The notes: generated by a model not told the origin, from the sequence alone. Shown: positions 43,570-51,791, counted from the stretch's first letter. The stretch is 64,000 nucleotides of DNA from Bacteroidales bacterium (GCA_017438975.1 JAFRUH010000015.1:1-64000); one strand, 5' to 3'. Numbers and translations are program-made.

Positions 43570-43577
43570 CAAAGATA
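43570..43577 (-). promoter_or_regulatory. -7 element (TATCTTTG, minus strand) of the metallo-beta-lactamase-fold lipoprotein gene
   Basis: Exact TAnnTTTG on the minus strand. The distance to the ATG at 43565 is 4 bases and to the TTG at 43550 is 19; the latter matches other genes of the window. Confidence 0.6.
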
Positions 43578-43599
43578 ATACAAAAGACCCGTGCGGGAG

Positions 43600-44016
43600 T
43601 TATTGGAGCGCGTCAAAGGAAATGGGGGTGCGGCCGATATAGGCCTGACCGGTGAAGGTGGCGATATGGACACCGTCCTGGTTCGTGACCCTCACTTCTG
43701 CGGAGGGGATGCGATGATGGGCACAGGTGAGCCGCCCCTCCGCCCGGAGCGTGTCCCCCTCCCGAGCCGAAACATGGTAGTAGATGGTCGAACCGATGGC
43801 GAAAGACAGGTTTTCGCCCTGGTTGACCAGCGCCGCGAAAACGAGGTCGGCGAGTGTGAAAATCGCTCCGCCCTGGCAGACGCCGCCGGCGTTGAGGTGG
43901 GCGGATGTCACTTCCATCTCAGCGACAGCATAACCCGGGGTGATTTCAACGAGCCGGGCCCCGCAGCCTGCGGCGAAACGGTCGCCGGTATTGAGGAAAT
44001 TCTTCAGTGTGTCCAT
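43600..44016 (-). CDS. PaaI-type hotdog thioesterase
   Basis: This 138-residue single hotdog domain hydrolyses acyl- or aryl-CoA thioesters. The core motif N-A-G-G-V-C-Q-G-G-A-I-F-T-L-A-D lies at about residues 42-57; the catalytic acidic residue of the family is the Asp at its end. Members act in the cytosol as tetramers, and substrates range from phenylacetyl-CoA to medium acyl-CoA. It follows the SLC13 transporter by 14 bases, so a role in using an imported organic acid after CoA activation is possible, but no ligase is nearby. Confidence 0.9.
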   Translation of the reverse strand: MDTLKNFLNTGDRFAAGCGARLVEITPGYAVAEMEVTSAHLNAGGVCQGGAIFTLADLVFAALVNQGENLSFAIGSTIYYHVSAREGDTLRAEGRLTCAHHRIPSAEVRVTNQDGVHIATFTGQAYIGRTPISFDALQ

Positions 44017-44030
44017 TGTTGTTCAATATA

Positions 44031-45536
44031 TTATACGATATGCAGCGAACCGGCGGCGAAAAGCACGAGATAACCCAGCACGACGCTGATCAGGCCGACG
44101 ATGATGCCCATCCGGGCCATGTCTTTCTGCTGGATGAGGTTCGTGGCATAGGCCAGCGCGTTCGGCGGTGTGGAGATGGGCAGGATCATGGCGCTACTGG
44201 AGGCGATGGCGACCCCGATCAGGACGGTGGAAGTACCGCCGATGGCCGCAAGCTTGTCGCCCATGGCCGTGCAGACCACCACAAGGATGGGCATGAGCAG
44301 GGCCGCGGTAGCGGAATGGGAAATCAGGTTGGAAAGTCCGTAGCACAGCAGGCCGGAAAGGAGGACGATCAGCAGCGGTGAGAAGTTGCCGAAGGGGATG
44401 GCGCGGACCACCAGGGCCGCGAGACCGGATCCGTTCATGGCATAACCCAGGGCGAAGCCGCCTGCGACCATCCAGATAACGGACCAGTTGATCTCTTCCA
44501 GGTCATATTTGGTGACGATGCCGGCCATGGCAAAGACCGCGAAGGGGATGAGCGCCACCGTATAGGTGTTGATCCCGGTCACCGTGTCCATCATCCAGAG
44601 GAGGATGGTGATGATCAGGGTAACGATGACCAGGGTGGTCTCTTTGCCCCGCTTCATCTCGCCGTCGATCTTCAGTTCGATGGTCTTCTGGGAGAACGGG
44701 AAGAACTTCTTGATGAGCATCCAGGCGATGAGGATCATGACGATCACCAGCGGTACCATGAACATCATCCATTGGCCGAATCCGATCCCCAGGTTCAGGC
44801 CTTCCGGATCGTTCAGGTACTTGAGCGCGATGGTGTTGGGGGGCGTACCGATGGGGGTGCCCATGCCGCCCAGGTTGGCGGCGACGGGAATGCTGAGCGC
44901 CATAGCGGTGCGGCCCTTTCCGGCCTCGGGAAGCTGCTTGAACACGGGCGTGAGGAAGGTGAGCATCATGGCCGTCGTGGCCGTGTTGCTGATGAACATG
45001 GAGAAGAGGGCGGTCACCAGCATGAAGCCCAGGAGGATGTTCTCGCTCTTCTTTCCGAAAGGAGTGAGCAGCACCCGGGCGAGATGGACGTCCAGGCCGG
45101 TCTTGGTCGTGGCGATCGCGAGGATGAAACCGCCGATGAAGAGCATCACCACAGGGTCCGCAAAGCTGGCCATGACCTGCTTGTAGCTGAGGAGCTGCCC
45201 GGCCGTTTCGGGATTGCAGATCCATTTGATCCCGGAATCGGATGTACAGAGCAGGAGCAGGACGATGATGGAGACCGAGGTCGCCCAGGCGGGGACCAGT
45301 TCCAGGACCCACATCAGCGTGGCATAGACAAAGATGGCGATGATCCGTTGCTGGACCTGCGTAAGGCCGTCGATCCCGAAGGTTTCCGTGGGGAGGAACC
45401 ACAGGACGAGGACGGTGATGGCGACGAAGAGAAGACCGAGGCTCTTTTTCTTCAGGATAGCGGCGCTGAGTCTGTTTTTATGACGCAGCTTATGCATCTG
45501 TTCAACCAGATTGAAACCAGTGAATTTCTTGAACAT
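44031..45536 (-). CDS. SLC13/DASS-family sodium:anion symporter
   Basis: This 501-residue inner-membrane protein has two repeats, each with an S-N-T or S-T-P motif that forms the sodium site: S-N-T-A-T-T-A near residue 185 and G-T-P-P-N near residue 230 in the first half, I-S-T-P-P-N-A-L near residue 460 in the second. Such carriers take up di- and tricarboxylates or sulfate with sodium; the sequence does not decide the substrate. A basic cytosolic N-terminus of about 30 residues precedes segment 1. It lies 26 bases after the M49-like gene and heads the thioesterase pair. Confidence 0.92.
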   Translation of the reverse strand: MFKKFTGFNLVEQMHKLRHKNRLSAAILKKKSLGLLFVAITVLVLWFLPTETFGIDGLTQVQQRIIAIFVYATLMWVLELVPAWATSVSIIVLLLLCTSDSGIKWICNPETAGQLLSYKQVMASFADPVVMLFIGGFILAIATTKTGLDVHLARVLLTPFGKKSENILLGFMLVTALFSMFISNTATTAMMLTFLTPVFKQLPEAGKGRTAMALSIPVAANLGGMGTPIGTPPNTIALKYLNDPEGLNLGIGFGQWMMFMVPLVIVMILIAWMLIKKFFPFSQKTIELKIDGEMKRGKETTLVIVTLIITILLWMMDTVTGINTYTVALIPFAVFAMAGIVTKYDLEEINWSVIWMVAGGFALGYAMNGSGLAALVVRAIPFGNFSPLLIVLLSGLLCYGLSNLISHSATAALLMPILVVVCTAMGDKLAAIGGTSTVLIGVAIASSSAMILPISTPPNALAYATNLIQQKDMARMGIIVGLISVVLGYLVLFAAGSLHIV

Positions 45537-45562
45537 GGTACCTTTAAGATTGCGTTGACAGA

Positions 45563-47161
45563 TTATTCATATGAAAAGCGGATGTCCACGGGAATCCCCG
45601 CGTTTTCCAGAACCCGTTTATCGGACAGGCTTTCAGGGCCGGCGATACCGTACTTGGAGACCCAGGCAAGGGCCGCTTCGAGGTCGCCGTGGGCCTGGAT
45701 GCGCAAGATCTCTGAGCCAAGGGTTTCCAGGGCCTGCCAGGTCTTGTCGTAGTCGATGCTGTAGCGCCCGGAAGGATTCCAGATGATGGCCTTGCTTTCG
45801 AGCAGGTAATTGTAGACGATGATGTTGGCGATACCCGTCGGATCCGCCGCGCCGAAACGGGTGGAACGGATGGTATTGGTGACGAAAGTGGTGAGCACGT
45901 CTTCCTTCTGGAAAAGAGCGGAGATCTGATAGTTTTCCGCTTCCAGGGCGCAGAGCCAGGCGCCCAGAACGTTGGATTTCGCCTTTTCCATGACAAGGGC
46001 TTCACTCCCGAGCGCCTCGGCGACGGTTCCCTTCCCGTTCACGGTCTCTTTCACGCCCAGCCCCTTCGCGATCTCGCGGAACACGATGATCCAGTAGAAT
46101 GCGCTGGCATCCACATGGGGCTGATAGACATCCTCCAGCAGCGCATTGCCGACAGGATGGACCGTGCGGTTGAACTTCTCGCGGATGACGTTGTCGAAGA
46201 TGATGGTGCGGGTTCCCAATTCTTCCTGCACCTTCGTATCATACGGGAAGTTGATGCCGATGACCTTGTATCCCGCATTGGTGTAACCGCTGCAATAGAG
46301 GACGTTGCAGGAGAAGATGTCGGATTCGGAACCCGGTACGAAAGCGTGGTTGGCCGGATCGCCGGGCAGCATTTCCTGCAGTTCCGGCATGCGGTCGGAA
46401 AGGGCGTTGAGCTCCTTGGTACGCTGGAGATTCTTCAGAAGGACATAGGCGCCGTAGGAAGCCTTGGTCCCGAAAAGGGCATCGTCCACCGCCTCGATGG
46501 GACCGATGACAAGGTCCATCTTGCTGTCGTTCATCTCCAGCCAGGCCTTGTTGCTATTGTAGTAATCATCCGTCTTGAGAGCCTCGATCATCTCCAGGAG
46601 ATAATGCCGCACGCTCTCCTTGATGGTGACGTCGGCGGCCCGATGCAGATATTCCTCGATCCGGGCGATCTGCCCGGCATAGGCGTCGTGGTACCAGACC
46701 GTCTTGAGGCTGCCGTCCCCGGCGCGTTGCACAAGCGTAAAGGGGTTGTTCTTGTCCGGGTTGTCCCAGGATTGGAATTCCTCGGCGGTCATGTCCGCCG
46801 GATAGAAACAGGCCCGGTCCGGCCTGGTGCCGTATCCCGGGAGGAAGGGTTCTCCGTCGATGCGGTCCCACGGGCCGTAGTTGATCCCGGCGTATAGTTT
46901 TTCATTCGGATCCGTCAGGGAGTTCAGGAAAGCTTCCCCGTCGCCGAAATATTGCTGCCAATAGATTTTGTCCACCTCGTCGGCGGCCATCCGGTACAGT
47001 CTCAGGACTTCTTTTCCGTTGTCGGAGATTCCAGTCAGGTCCGGGGCGGGGATGGTCACCTCGGCATAATTCTCCACGAGCCGGCCTACGTCTGTCTGGT
47101 TCCGGGTACAGGAAACCGCAGCCAGGACGAGGATCGGCAATACTGTTAAGATGTTCTTCAT
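45563..47161 (-). CDS. Dipeptidyl-peptidase III (M49)-like lipoprotein with altered zinc site, probable pseudoenzyme
   Basis: This 532-residue protein has a lipoprotein signal (A-V-S-C, near residue 18). Overall it matches the short M49-like family of Bacteroidota, in which the zinc motif reads H-E-x-x-H-G-L-G. Here that place reads R362-E363-I-A-K366-G-L-G: both zinc His are replaced while the catalytic Glu and the third ligand (E392 in M-E-K-A-K-S-N) remain. Without His ligands zinc peptidase activity is unlikely. The reading frame is full length and free of stops, so it may have been kept as a binding protein. It leads the minus-strand run with SLC13 and the thioesterase. Confidence 0.8.
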   Translation of the reverse strand: MKNILTVLPILVLAAVSCTRNQTDVGRLVENYAEVTIPAPDLTGISDNGKEVLRLYRMAADEVDKIYWQQYFGDGEAFLNSLTDPNEKLYAGINYGPWDRIDGEPFLPGYGTRPDRACFYPADMTAEEFQSWDNPDKNNPFTLVQRAGDGSLKTVWYHDAYAGQIARIEEYLHRAADVTIKESVRHYLLEMIEALKTDDYYNSNKAWLEMNDSKMDLVIGPIEAVDDALFGTKASYGAYVLLKNLQRTKELNALSDRMPELQEMLPGDPANHAFVPGSESDIFSCNVLYCSGYTNAGYKVIGINFPYDTKVQEELGTRTIIFDNVIREKFNRTVHPVGNALLEDVYQPHVDASAFYWIIVFREIAKGLGVKETVNGKGTVAEALGSEALVMEKAKSNVLGAWLCALEAENYQISALFQKEDVLTTFVTNTIRSTRFGAADPTGIANIIVYNYLLESKAIIWNPSGRYSIDYDKTWQALETLGSEILRIQAHGDLEAALAWVSKYGIAGPESLSDKRVLENAGIPVDIRFSYE

Positions 47162-47184
47162 GTAGGTTGATTTTTAAGAGTTAA

Positions 47185-47192
47185 CAAAGATA
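47185..47192 (-). promoter_or_regulatory. -7 element (TATCTTTG, minus strand) of the M49-like gene
   Basis: Exact TAnnTTTG on the minus strand, 23 bases before the ATG at 47161. Confidence 0.65.
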
Positions 47193-47242
47193 GCAAATAT
47201 TTTGCTCATTCTCGAGACCCTTATCCGGCAGCATTGACATAT

Positions 47243-47432
47243 AAAAAGAGAGTGACCTGATTTTTGGTCACTCTCTGCCCGGGCAGTCGGCACGGCGGTA
47301 GTGCTTGATGCTCTCTTATCGATGCGTCTGTGAACGGTGCTGAACCTTACGATACCGTTTGTGAAGGGTCCCGCTTCACCGTGCAAGTTGCGGCTTGACC
47401 GCCTGCCGCAGAGGTGTGCCCGCCCTGCCGGG
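47243..47432 (-). ncRNA. Candidate structured RNA with terminator
   Basis: The 270-base gap between the M49-like gene and the DIP1984 gene contains nested complementarity. 47278-47282 pairs with 47428-47432, 47284-47286 with 47425-47427, 47289-47293 with 47416-47420, and 47294-47299 with 47398-47403. Inside lie a hairpin at 47333-47338/47354-47359 and another at 47361-47366/47374-47379. The minus-strand copy ends in a strong terminator hairpin, so an RNA of about 190 bases read on the minus strand is the best guess, either its own gene or the processed end of the DIP1984 message. No known RNA family was recognised (not tmRNA or RNase P by eye). Confidence 0.4.
47247..47276 (-). terminator. 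Rho-independent terminator (minus strand)
   Basis: A perfect 11-base stem (47247-47257 with 47266-47276) and an 8-base loop, followed on the minus strand by a T run. It closes the HD/DIP1984 transcript and the candidate RNA. Confidence 0.8.
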
Positions 47433-47433
47433 A

Positions 47434-47886
47434 CTATTTCAAATCTGTCGACCAGTTGGCTTGCTGGAGTTTCACATCCAGTTCGCGGAGCTCTTTTGAG
47501 AGGTCGTCGATCTGCTTCTGCAGTTTACCCACGTCGATGGTCCTGACAAACTTTATCTCATTGCGGGAATAGCGGTCGCTGCGGACATTGGCGCTCTCCA
47601 GAACCTCGCGAAGCGTAGAAATCTTCAAGGAAAGCGTGTCCTTTTCCGCAATGATATCCGTCAGGGAGCGGCCGTCGATGGTGGTCTCAAGATTAGTCTT
47701 GTTGATGAGGAAAATCATCTCCTTCAGATGGTCGATGGCCCCATCAAGCTCCGCAAACAAATCTTTGGGGTCTTCCGCGGGAGAATCTCCTTCCTGGACC
47801 TTGACGTTGTTGTTCAGACGTTCTTTAAGTTGGGCGATCCGTTTTTGCAGATCGGCCCGCTGATTCAGTGCTTCTGCCAGTTTCAT
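47434..47886 (-). CDS. DIP1984 family protein
   Basis: This 150-residue, almost wholly helical cytosolic protein opens with M-K-L-A-E-A-L-N-Q-R-A-D-L-Q-K-R-I and ends with L-Q-Q-A-N-W-S-T-D-L, the two conserved ends of the DIP1984 (septicolysin-like) family. It has long coiled-coil stretches. The function of the family is not known; the name septicolysin should not be read as proof of toxin activity. It follows the broken HD gene by 21 bases on the same strand and ends just before the candidate structured RNA. Confidence 0.88.
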   Translation of the reverse strand: MKLAEALNQRADLQKRIAQLKERLNNNVKVQEGDSPAEDPKDLFAELDGAIDHLKEMIFLINKTNLETTIDGRSLTDIIAEKDTLSLKISTLREVLESANVRSDRYSRNEIKFVRTIDVGKLQKQIDDLSKELRELDVKLQQANWSTDLK

Positions 47887-47907
47887 ATCGATTCAATTTG
47901 GTATCGG

Positions 47908-48395
47908 TCATTGTCCTTGCCGCTGCAGCTCCTCCGCCACCTTCGTTTCGCAGTCCCTCATGGCGTCCAGGGTCTTCTGCAGCACCTCGTCAAGGGGCCA
48001 TCCCAGCATTTCGGCACCCTGTTCGATCACCTCGCGCGAGCAGCCGGCGGCGAACGTCTTGACCTTATACTTTTTCTTGAGAGACTTCAGTTCCATGTCC
48101 CGGACGCTTTTCGACGGGCGCATCAGCGCGGCGGCCCCGATCAGCCCCGTCAGTTCGTCGGTGGCGAAGAGCACCTTTTCCATCAGGTGTTCAGGCTTCA
48201 CGTCCACGTGCATCCCGTAGGCGTGGCTGCAGATCGCGTGGATCATTTCTTCGCCCACGCCTCCTTCGCGCAGCAGCTCGGGAGCCTTGATGCAATGTTC
48301 CTCCGGGTACATCTCGAAATCGATGTCGTGCAGGAGTCCTTGTTGTATTTTTTCAGCAGAGCCAGCGCCGCCTCCCTCGTAATATGCTTTTCCAT
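47908..48395 (-). pseudogene. HD-domain hydrolase gene with internal deletion and frameshift
   Basis: The gene starts normally (M-E-K-H-I-T-R-E-A-A-L-A-L-L-K-K-Y-N-K, from 48395). At about 48348 it jumps directly to the G-L-L-H-D-I-D-F-E region of the family, out of frame, and then continues intact to 47908 (Y-P-E-E-H-C, M-E-K-V-L-F-A-T-D-E-L-T-G-L-I-G). The stretch with the first metal-binding His, about 35-40 residues in relatives, is missing. A fragment starting at M-Y-P-E-E could be made from an internal start but would lack the active site. Such HD proteins are predicted phosphohydrolases of unknown substrate. Confidence 0.8.
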
Positions 48396-48477
48396 AATTC
48401 GTTGATGATTTCCGATGTTCGGAAACAAAGTTACGAAGAAATCCTGAAACAGGAACGTTGTGCCGACGGGAATCATT

Positions 48478-48497
48478 TTGCGGGAATAACCCCGCAA
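48478..48497. promoter_or_regulatory. Palindromic operator 1 (TTGCGGG-6-CCCGCAA)
   Basis: Perfect 7-base arms with a 6-base spacer. It shares its left half with operator 2, whose start lies 33 bases (about three helix turns) downstream. Confidence 0.65.
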
Positions 48498-48510
48498 CTT
48501 TTTATCAAAA

Positions 48511-48529
48511 TTGCGGGAACTTTCCCGCA
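48511..48529. promoter_or_regulatory. Palindromic operator 2 (TGCGGGAA-CT-TTCCCGCA), over the -33 region
   Basis: Perfect 8-base arms (48512-48519 and 48522-48529) with a 2-base spacer. It covers the TTG at 48511-48513 that would serve as the -33 element, so a protein bound here would block the promoter. Confidence 0.7.
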
Positions 48530-48536
48530 GTTTTAT

Positions 48537-48544
48537 TATATTTG
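48537..48544 (+). promoter_or_regulatory. -7 element (TATATTTG) of the AAA ATPase gene
   Basis: Exact TAnnTTTG, 25 bases before the ATG at 48570 and 23 bases after the TTG inside operator 2. Confidence 0.7.
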
Positions 48545-48569
48545 TGCCGAAACAATACCGCAATACACC

Positions 48570-49742
48570 ATGCAAGCACTTTACGACCAATTCTATCAGC
48601 TTCTGGAACTCACCCCTATGAGCTTCTTCCGGGAACAGCATAATACCATCAACTGGGACGTTCGCATCCTTGGCATCCTTGGCCAGAAAGGTGTGGGAAA
48701 GTCGACCATTATCCTGCAGCATATCAAACAGCAAGGGATCAAGGATGAGTCCCTTTATATCGTTGCCGATGATATTTATTTCAGCGCACATACGCTGCTG
48801 GAAACAGCGAAGGCTTTTTTCGCCCGCGGGGGCAAATACCTGTTCATAGATGAGATTCACAAATACCAGGATTGGAGCAGAGAGATCAAGAATATCTATG
48901 ACAGCCTTCCACTCTTGCACGTCGTCTATTCCGGCAGCTCCATGCTGGATCTGAAAGAAGGAGGAGCCGACCTGAGCCGCCGTGTCATCGAATACCATCT
49001 TCCGGTCTGGTCCTTCCGCGAATACTTGAATCTTCGCAATGGCTGGTCCTTGAAGAGCGCCACCCTGGAGGAAGTTCTGGATGGGAAAGTCGATTTCCCT
49101 TACGGCCAGGAGCGCCCGCTCAAATACTTCGATGAATACATGAAGAAAGGCTGCTATCCGTTCTCCTTTGAGCCTGAATTTGAGACCCGCCTGCGCCAGA
49201 TCATCAATACCACCGTCGAGGTCGATATTCCCAAGTACGCCAAGATGACGATCGCCGCCACTCAGAAACTCAAGAAATTCATGTACTACATCTCCAAGAG
49301 TGTCCCTGTCAAAATCAATTACTCAGACATGGCCAGAGATCTGGAGCTGGACCGTGACGACCTGCCCAAATACCTGGAGTATCTGGAGAAGGCCGAATTG
49401 GTCTCAGTCCTGCAAATGAAGGCGAACGGCGACGCCATCCTCCGCAAGATGGACAAACTCTACCTCCATAATTCCAATATGGCGTATGTCCTCTCCGGAG
49501 AACAGCCCAACACCGGGAACAGTCGCGAGACCATCTTCTTCTGCTGGACAAAGCAAAAGTTCGAAACGCTGGAATCTCCAGTGTCGGACTTCGAAATCGA
49601 TGGAAAGACTTTCGAAGTGGGAGGTCGAAAGAAGGGAAAGAAACAGATCGAAGATGTCCAGAAGGGGTTTGTGGTCAAAGACGACATAGAATACGTCCAC
49701 GACAATCAGGTGCCTCTCTGGATGTTCGGGTTCCTGTATTGA
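48570..49742 (+). CDS. AAA-family ATPase with DUF4143 (COG1373 type)
   Basis: This 390-residue cytosolic protein has Walker A G-Q-K-G-V-G-K-S-T near residues 32-40 and Walker B Y-L-F-I-D-E-I-H near residue 93. A winged-helix-like middle (K-I-N-Y-S-D-M-A-R-D-L-E-L) and the DUF4143 C-terminal domain follow, with a nuclease-like core whose activity is unproven. These ATPases are very common, often many per genome in gut Bacteroidota, and their biological role is unclear. The start at 48570 suits the promoter. Upstream extensions would begin before the operators and were rejected. Two palindromes over the promoter suggest tight, perhaps self-made, repression. Confidence 0.9.
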   Translation: MQALYDQFYQLLELTPMSFFREQHNTINWDVRILGILGQKGVGKSTIILQHIKQQGIKDESLYIVADDIYFSAHTLLETAKAFFARGGKYLFIDEIHKYQDWSREIKNIYDSLPLLHVVYSGSSMLDLKEGGADLSRRVIEYHLPVWSFREYLNLRNGWSLKSATLEEVLDGKVDFPYGQERPLKYFDEYMKKGCYPFSFEPEFETRLRQIINTTVEVDIPKYAKMTIAATQKLKKFMYYISKSVPVKINYSDMARDLELDRDDLPKYLEYLEKAELVSVLQMKANGDAILRKMDKLYLHNSNMAYVLSGEQPNTGNSRETIFFCWTKQKFETLESPVSDFEIDGKTFEVGGRKKGKKQIEDVQKGFVVKDDIEYVHDNQVPLWMFGFLY

Positions 49743-49761
49743 CCGTTATTCTCAATATTCG

Positions 49762-49937
49762 TTATTCGGCGTAGAACGGGATTTCCTGATCATCCGTGTT
49801 CTTGACCACGAGGCTCTTGTCGTCGAACGAGACGATCTTCAGGTGGTCCATCTTGGGCATTCCGCCCAGCAAGACTTGCTGGGAACCGTAACGGCGGCCA
49901 TGAGGGTGATGGGCACGCCTTCCTCTTCCATTTCCTG
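49762..49937 (-). pseudogene. Remnant of an unidentified minus-strand gene
   Basis: The last 32 codons (M-P-K-M-D-H-L-K-I-V-S-F-D-D-K to the stop at 49762) look like a true protein end, while the preceding part (G-V-P-I-T-L-M-A-A-V-T-V-P) reads in another frame. Beyond about 49937 the DNA belongs to the Vsr remnant on the other strand. So a gene end has been joined to a foreign piece. I do not recognise the protein. Confidence 0.5.
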
Positions 49938-50393
49938 CTGGGCCGCGAACTGTGGCTCCATGGGTTTCGCTACAGGGTAAACGACAAAACTCTCCCCGGG
50001 AGGCCGGATATCGTGCTGCCAAAATATCGGACGGTTGTCTTCGTACACGGCTGCTTTTGGCATGGTCACAAGGACTGTAGGTATTATACTGTTCCCCAGA
50101 CCAACACCGAGTTCTGGAAAGCTAAGATTGCCCGGAATCAAGAACGGGATCAAGAGGTGTGGCGAAAGTTGGAGGCAAAAGGATGGAGTGTCATAATCGT
50201 TTGGGAGTGTCAGCTGAAGAAGGCGAGCCTTGAGGAGACCGTCAATCGGGTCGCTGCTGAGATTGTCCGGAACGGGGAATCCTACCGTGCTGCGAAAGAA
50301 AAAAGAAAAAGAGCGCGCGAAGAATATCTCCGGGAGAGAAAGGAGCGAAAAGAAAGAGACCAAGTCCTCATGGGAGAGGTGAAGTCCCTATAA
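49935..50393 (+). pseudogene. vsr: Very-short-patch-repair endonuclease (vsr), 5' end lost
   Basis: Vsr nicks next to T:G mismatches made by deamination of 5-methylcytosine. The translation from about 49935 matches Vsr (R-E-L-W-L-H-G-F-R-Y-R-V, L-P-G-R-P-D-I-V-L-P-K-Y-R-T, F-V-H-G-C-F-W-H-G-H, V-W-E-C-Q-L), so the catalytic region is largely present. The N-terminal part (K-G-K-N-T-x-P-E in relatives) has been replaced by unrelated DNA. A GTG at 50013 could start a protein of 126 residues, but it would lack essential parts. No cytosine methyltransferase is visible nearby. The tail is unusually Lys/Arg/Glu-rich. Confidence 0.8.
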
Positions 50394-50515
50394 ACCGTTT
50401 CCTTCTTCCTTCTCTGAAAGTTGCCCGCGAGCTCCTATGTCGTTCAGATTTTCGATCTTAGTCACATTTGAAACGAAAGACTCGCTTTCATGGACAAGGC
50501 CACGAAATAGCCATT

Positions 50516-51118
50516 CTATCGGATGAATTTGGAGACGGTCCGTGTCAAGCATGTTGACACGGCTAAACTGATGAGCGCGATGACTATCCAACCGATCCTG
50601 TTCATTTTGCGATACCGCATATGATAGAAGTCTTTGGCGGAGACCAAATCAATCTCGTCGGAGGGCAAGGAAATTTCGGTCAATTGGTGCGTGCTTGTAT
50701 CCAGAACATAGTAAGACGAGCCGGTATGGGCATAAACCTTTTTGTCATTCATTTGGATTTCAGTAACATTGTCTAGAAAGGTCTTATCCTTTCTTTCTAT
50801 ATAACCACTTGTCTCCAAAGCGTCTATGAATGATAATCTATATCCATTCTCGAGTGGAACATAGTAATAATCGCCAATTCCGTTATCTGTCTTTGTCAAA
50901 GTAGTCAATCCAATGTTTAAGACAAGCAAGGACACTAGAAACGACAGAATGGCAACCGGCGTCCCAATAACGGCTCGGAGCAGTCGTCTTCTTCGACCCT
51001 CTTTATTTCCAATGAGAGAAAACAATGAGACAATCAAGGTCGGGAAGATGGTTGCGATAACCGCTATCAAACCCCATAAGAGAATAGAGAATAATACGCC
51101 CATGTAAGCTTGAATCAT
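50516..51118 (-). CDS. Membrane protein of unknown function
   Basis: This 200-residue protein has two membrane segments in the first third (about residues 5-30 and 45-70), an extracytoplasmic domain of about 100 residues with many Tyr and Asp, and a final segment near residues 175-193. No family is recognised. I chose the ATG at 51118; an earlier start adds a poor leader. The DNA is more AT-rich than the surrounding chromosome. The interval 50394-50515 before it holds nothing else that I can see. Confidence 0.55.
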   Translation of the reverse strand: MIQAYMGVLFSILLWGLIAVIATIFPTLIVSLFSLIGNKEGRRRRLLRAVIGTPVAILSFLVSLLVLNIGLTTLTKTDNGIGDYYYVPLENGYRLSFIDALETSGYIERKDKTFLDNVTEIQMNDKKVYAHTGSSYYVLDTSTHQLTEISLPSDEIDLVSAKDFYHMRYRKMNRIGWIVIALISLAVSTCLTRTVSKFIR

Positions 51119-51274
51119 TTTGATATTGTGAAGATAGCCACATTTCTCCGCTTCTCCAAAGATTTGGCGCAACATCGGTGCGATGAAATTGCACAAAAAG
51201 GGCTACCAAGCACTTGAAGCCACTTTTCCGCGGAGCGGGACGAGATTCCGCGTCGATTATCGCACCACCCTTTG

Positions 51275-51646
51275 TTACCGCTGCGCGAACTGATGGGCCC
51301 GGTCAATCCAGGCAAGCAGTTCCGCATCGATTTCCTCGTTCGACGCGAGCACGATATGGTGGGCCCATCGGCCCGGATACGGCTGGCACTTCACGGCGAT
51401 CCGGGGCGAATCGACCGGTTCCGGCAGGCCCAGGGTCAGTGTGATGAAATGCCGGGGCATCTCCGCTTTTCGCCGTACACGGGCGAACGACACGCAACCA
51501 AACATCAGCCTGTCGAAAAAGGAGACTTGCGTTTTCGCCACCCGGACTTCCATCTCCGGATACCGCCACACCAACTCCTTCTTCAAGGTCTCATACAGTC
51601 CCCATGCCACCGGATCCCCGGCAAAGAACGCTTCTTCCGTAGCCAT
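51275..51646 (-). CDS. DUF5655 protein
   Basis: This 123-residue cytosolic protein matches DUF5655: W-x-L-Y-E-T-L near residue 15, K-T-Q-V-S-F-F near residue 40, F-A-R-V-R-R near residue 52, L-T-L-G-L-P-x-P-V-D-S-P-R and A-H-H-I-V. Function unknown; the domain also occurs at the end of some restriction-related proteins. The ATG at 51646 gives the usual full length. It stands among orphan genes in the decayed accessory patch. Confidence 0.8.
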   Translation of the reverse strand: MATEEAFFAGDPVAWGLYETLKKELVWRYPEMEVRVAKTQVSFFDRLMFGCVSFARVRRKAEMPRHFITLTLGLPEPVDSPRIAVKCQPYPGRWAHHIVLASNEEIDAELLAWIDRAHQFAQR

Positions 51647-51791
51647 GTCCTTCTTGTTGTTTCCGACGATGCGAAGATAGTGAATTTTCCCCTCGCGGGC
51701 AACCTGCGTCGCTGAAGAGCAGCACGGAAATGGCTCCAATGCTGTTTCCCTTTTTTCTGTATAGTAAATGGAAATAACAAAAAAATAGCAG

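Noticed and set aside
47174..47386. Small minus-strand open frame between the M49-like and DIP1984 genes
   Set aside because: It reads through a strong terminator hairpin and has low-complexity content; the stretch is better explained as structured RNA.
47243..47432. Identity of the structured stretch as tmRNA, RNase P RNA or 6S RNA
   Set aside because: No tRNA-like end, no RNase P core sequences, and a branched rather than single-hairpin plan; left unnamed.
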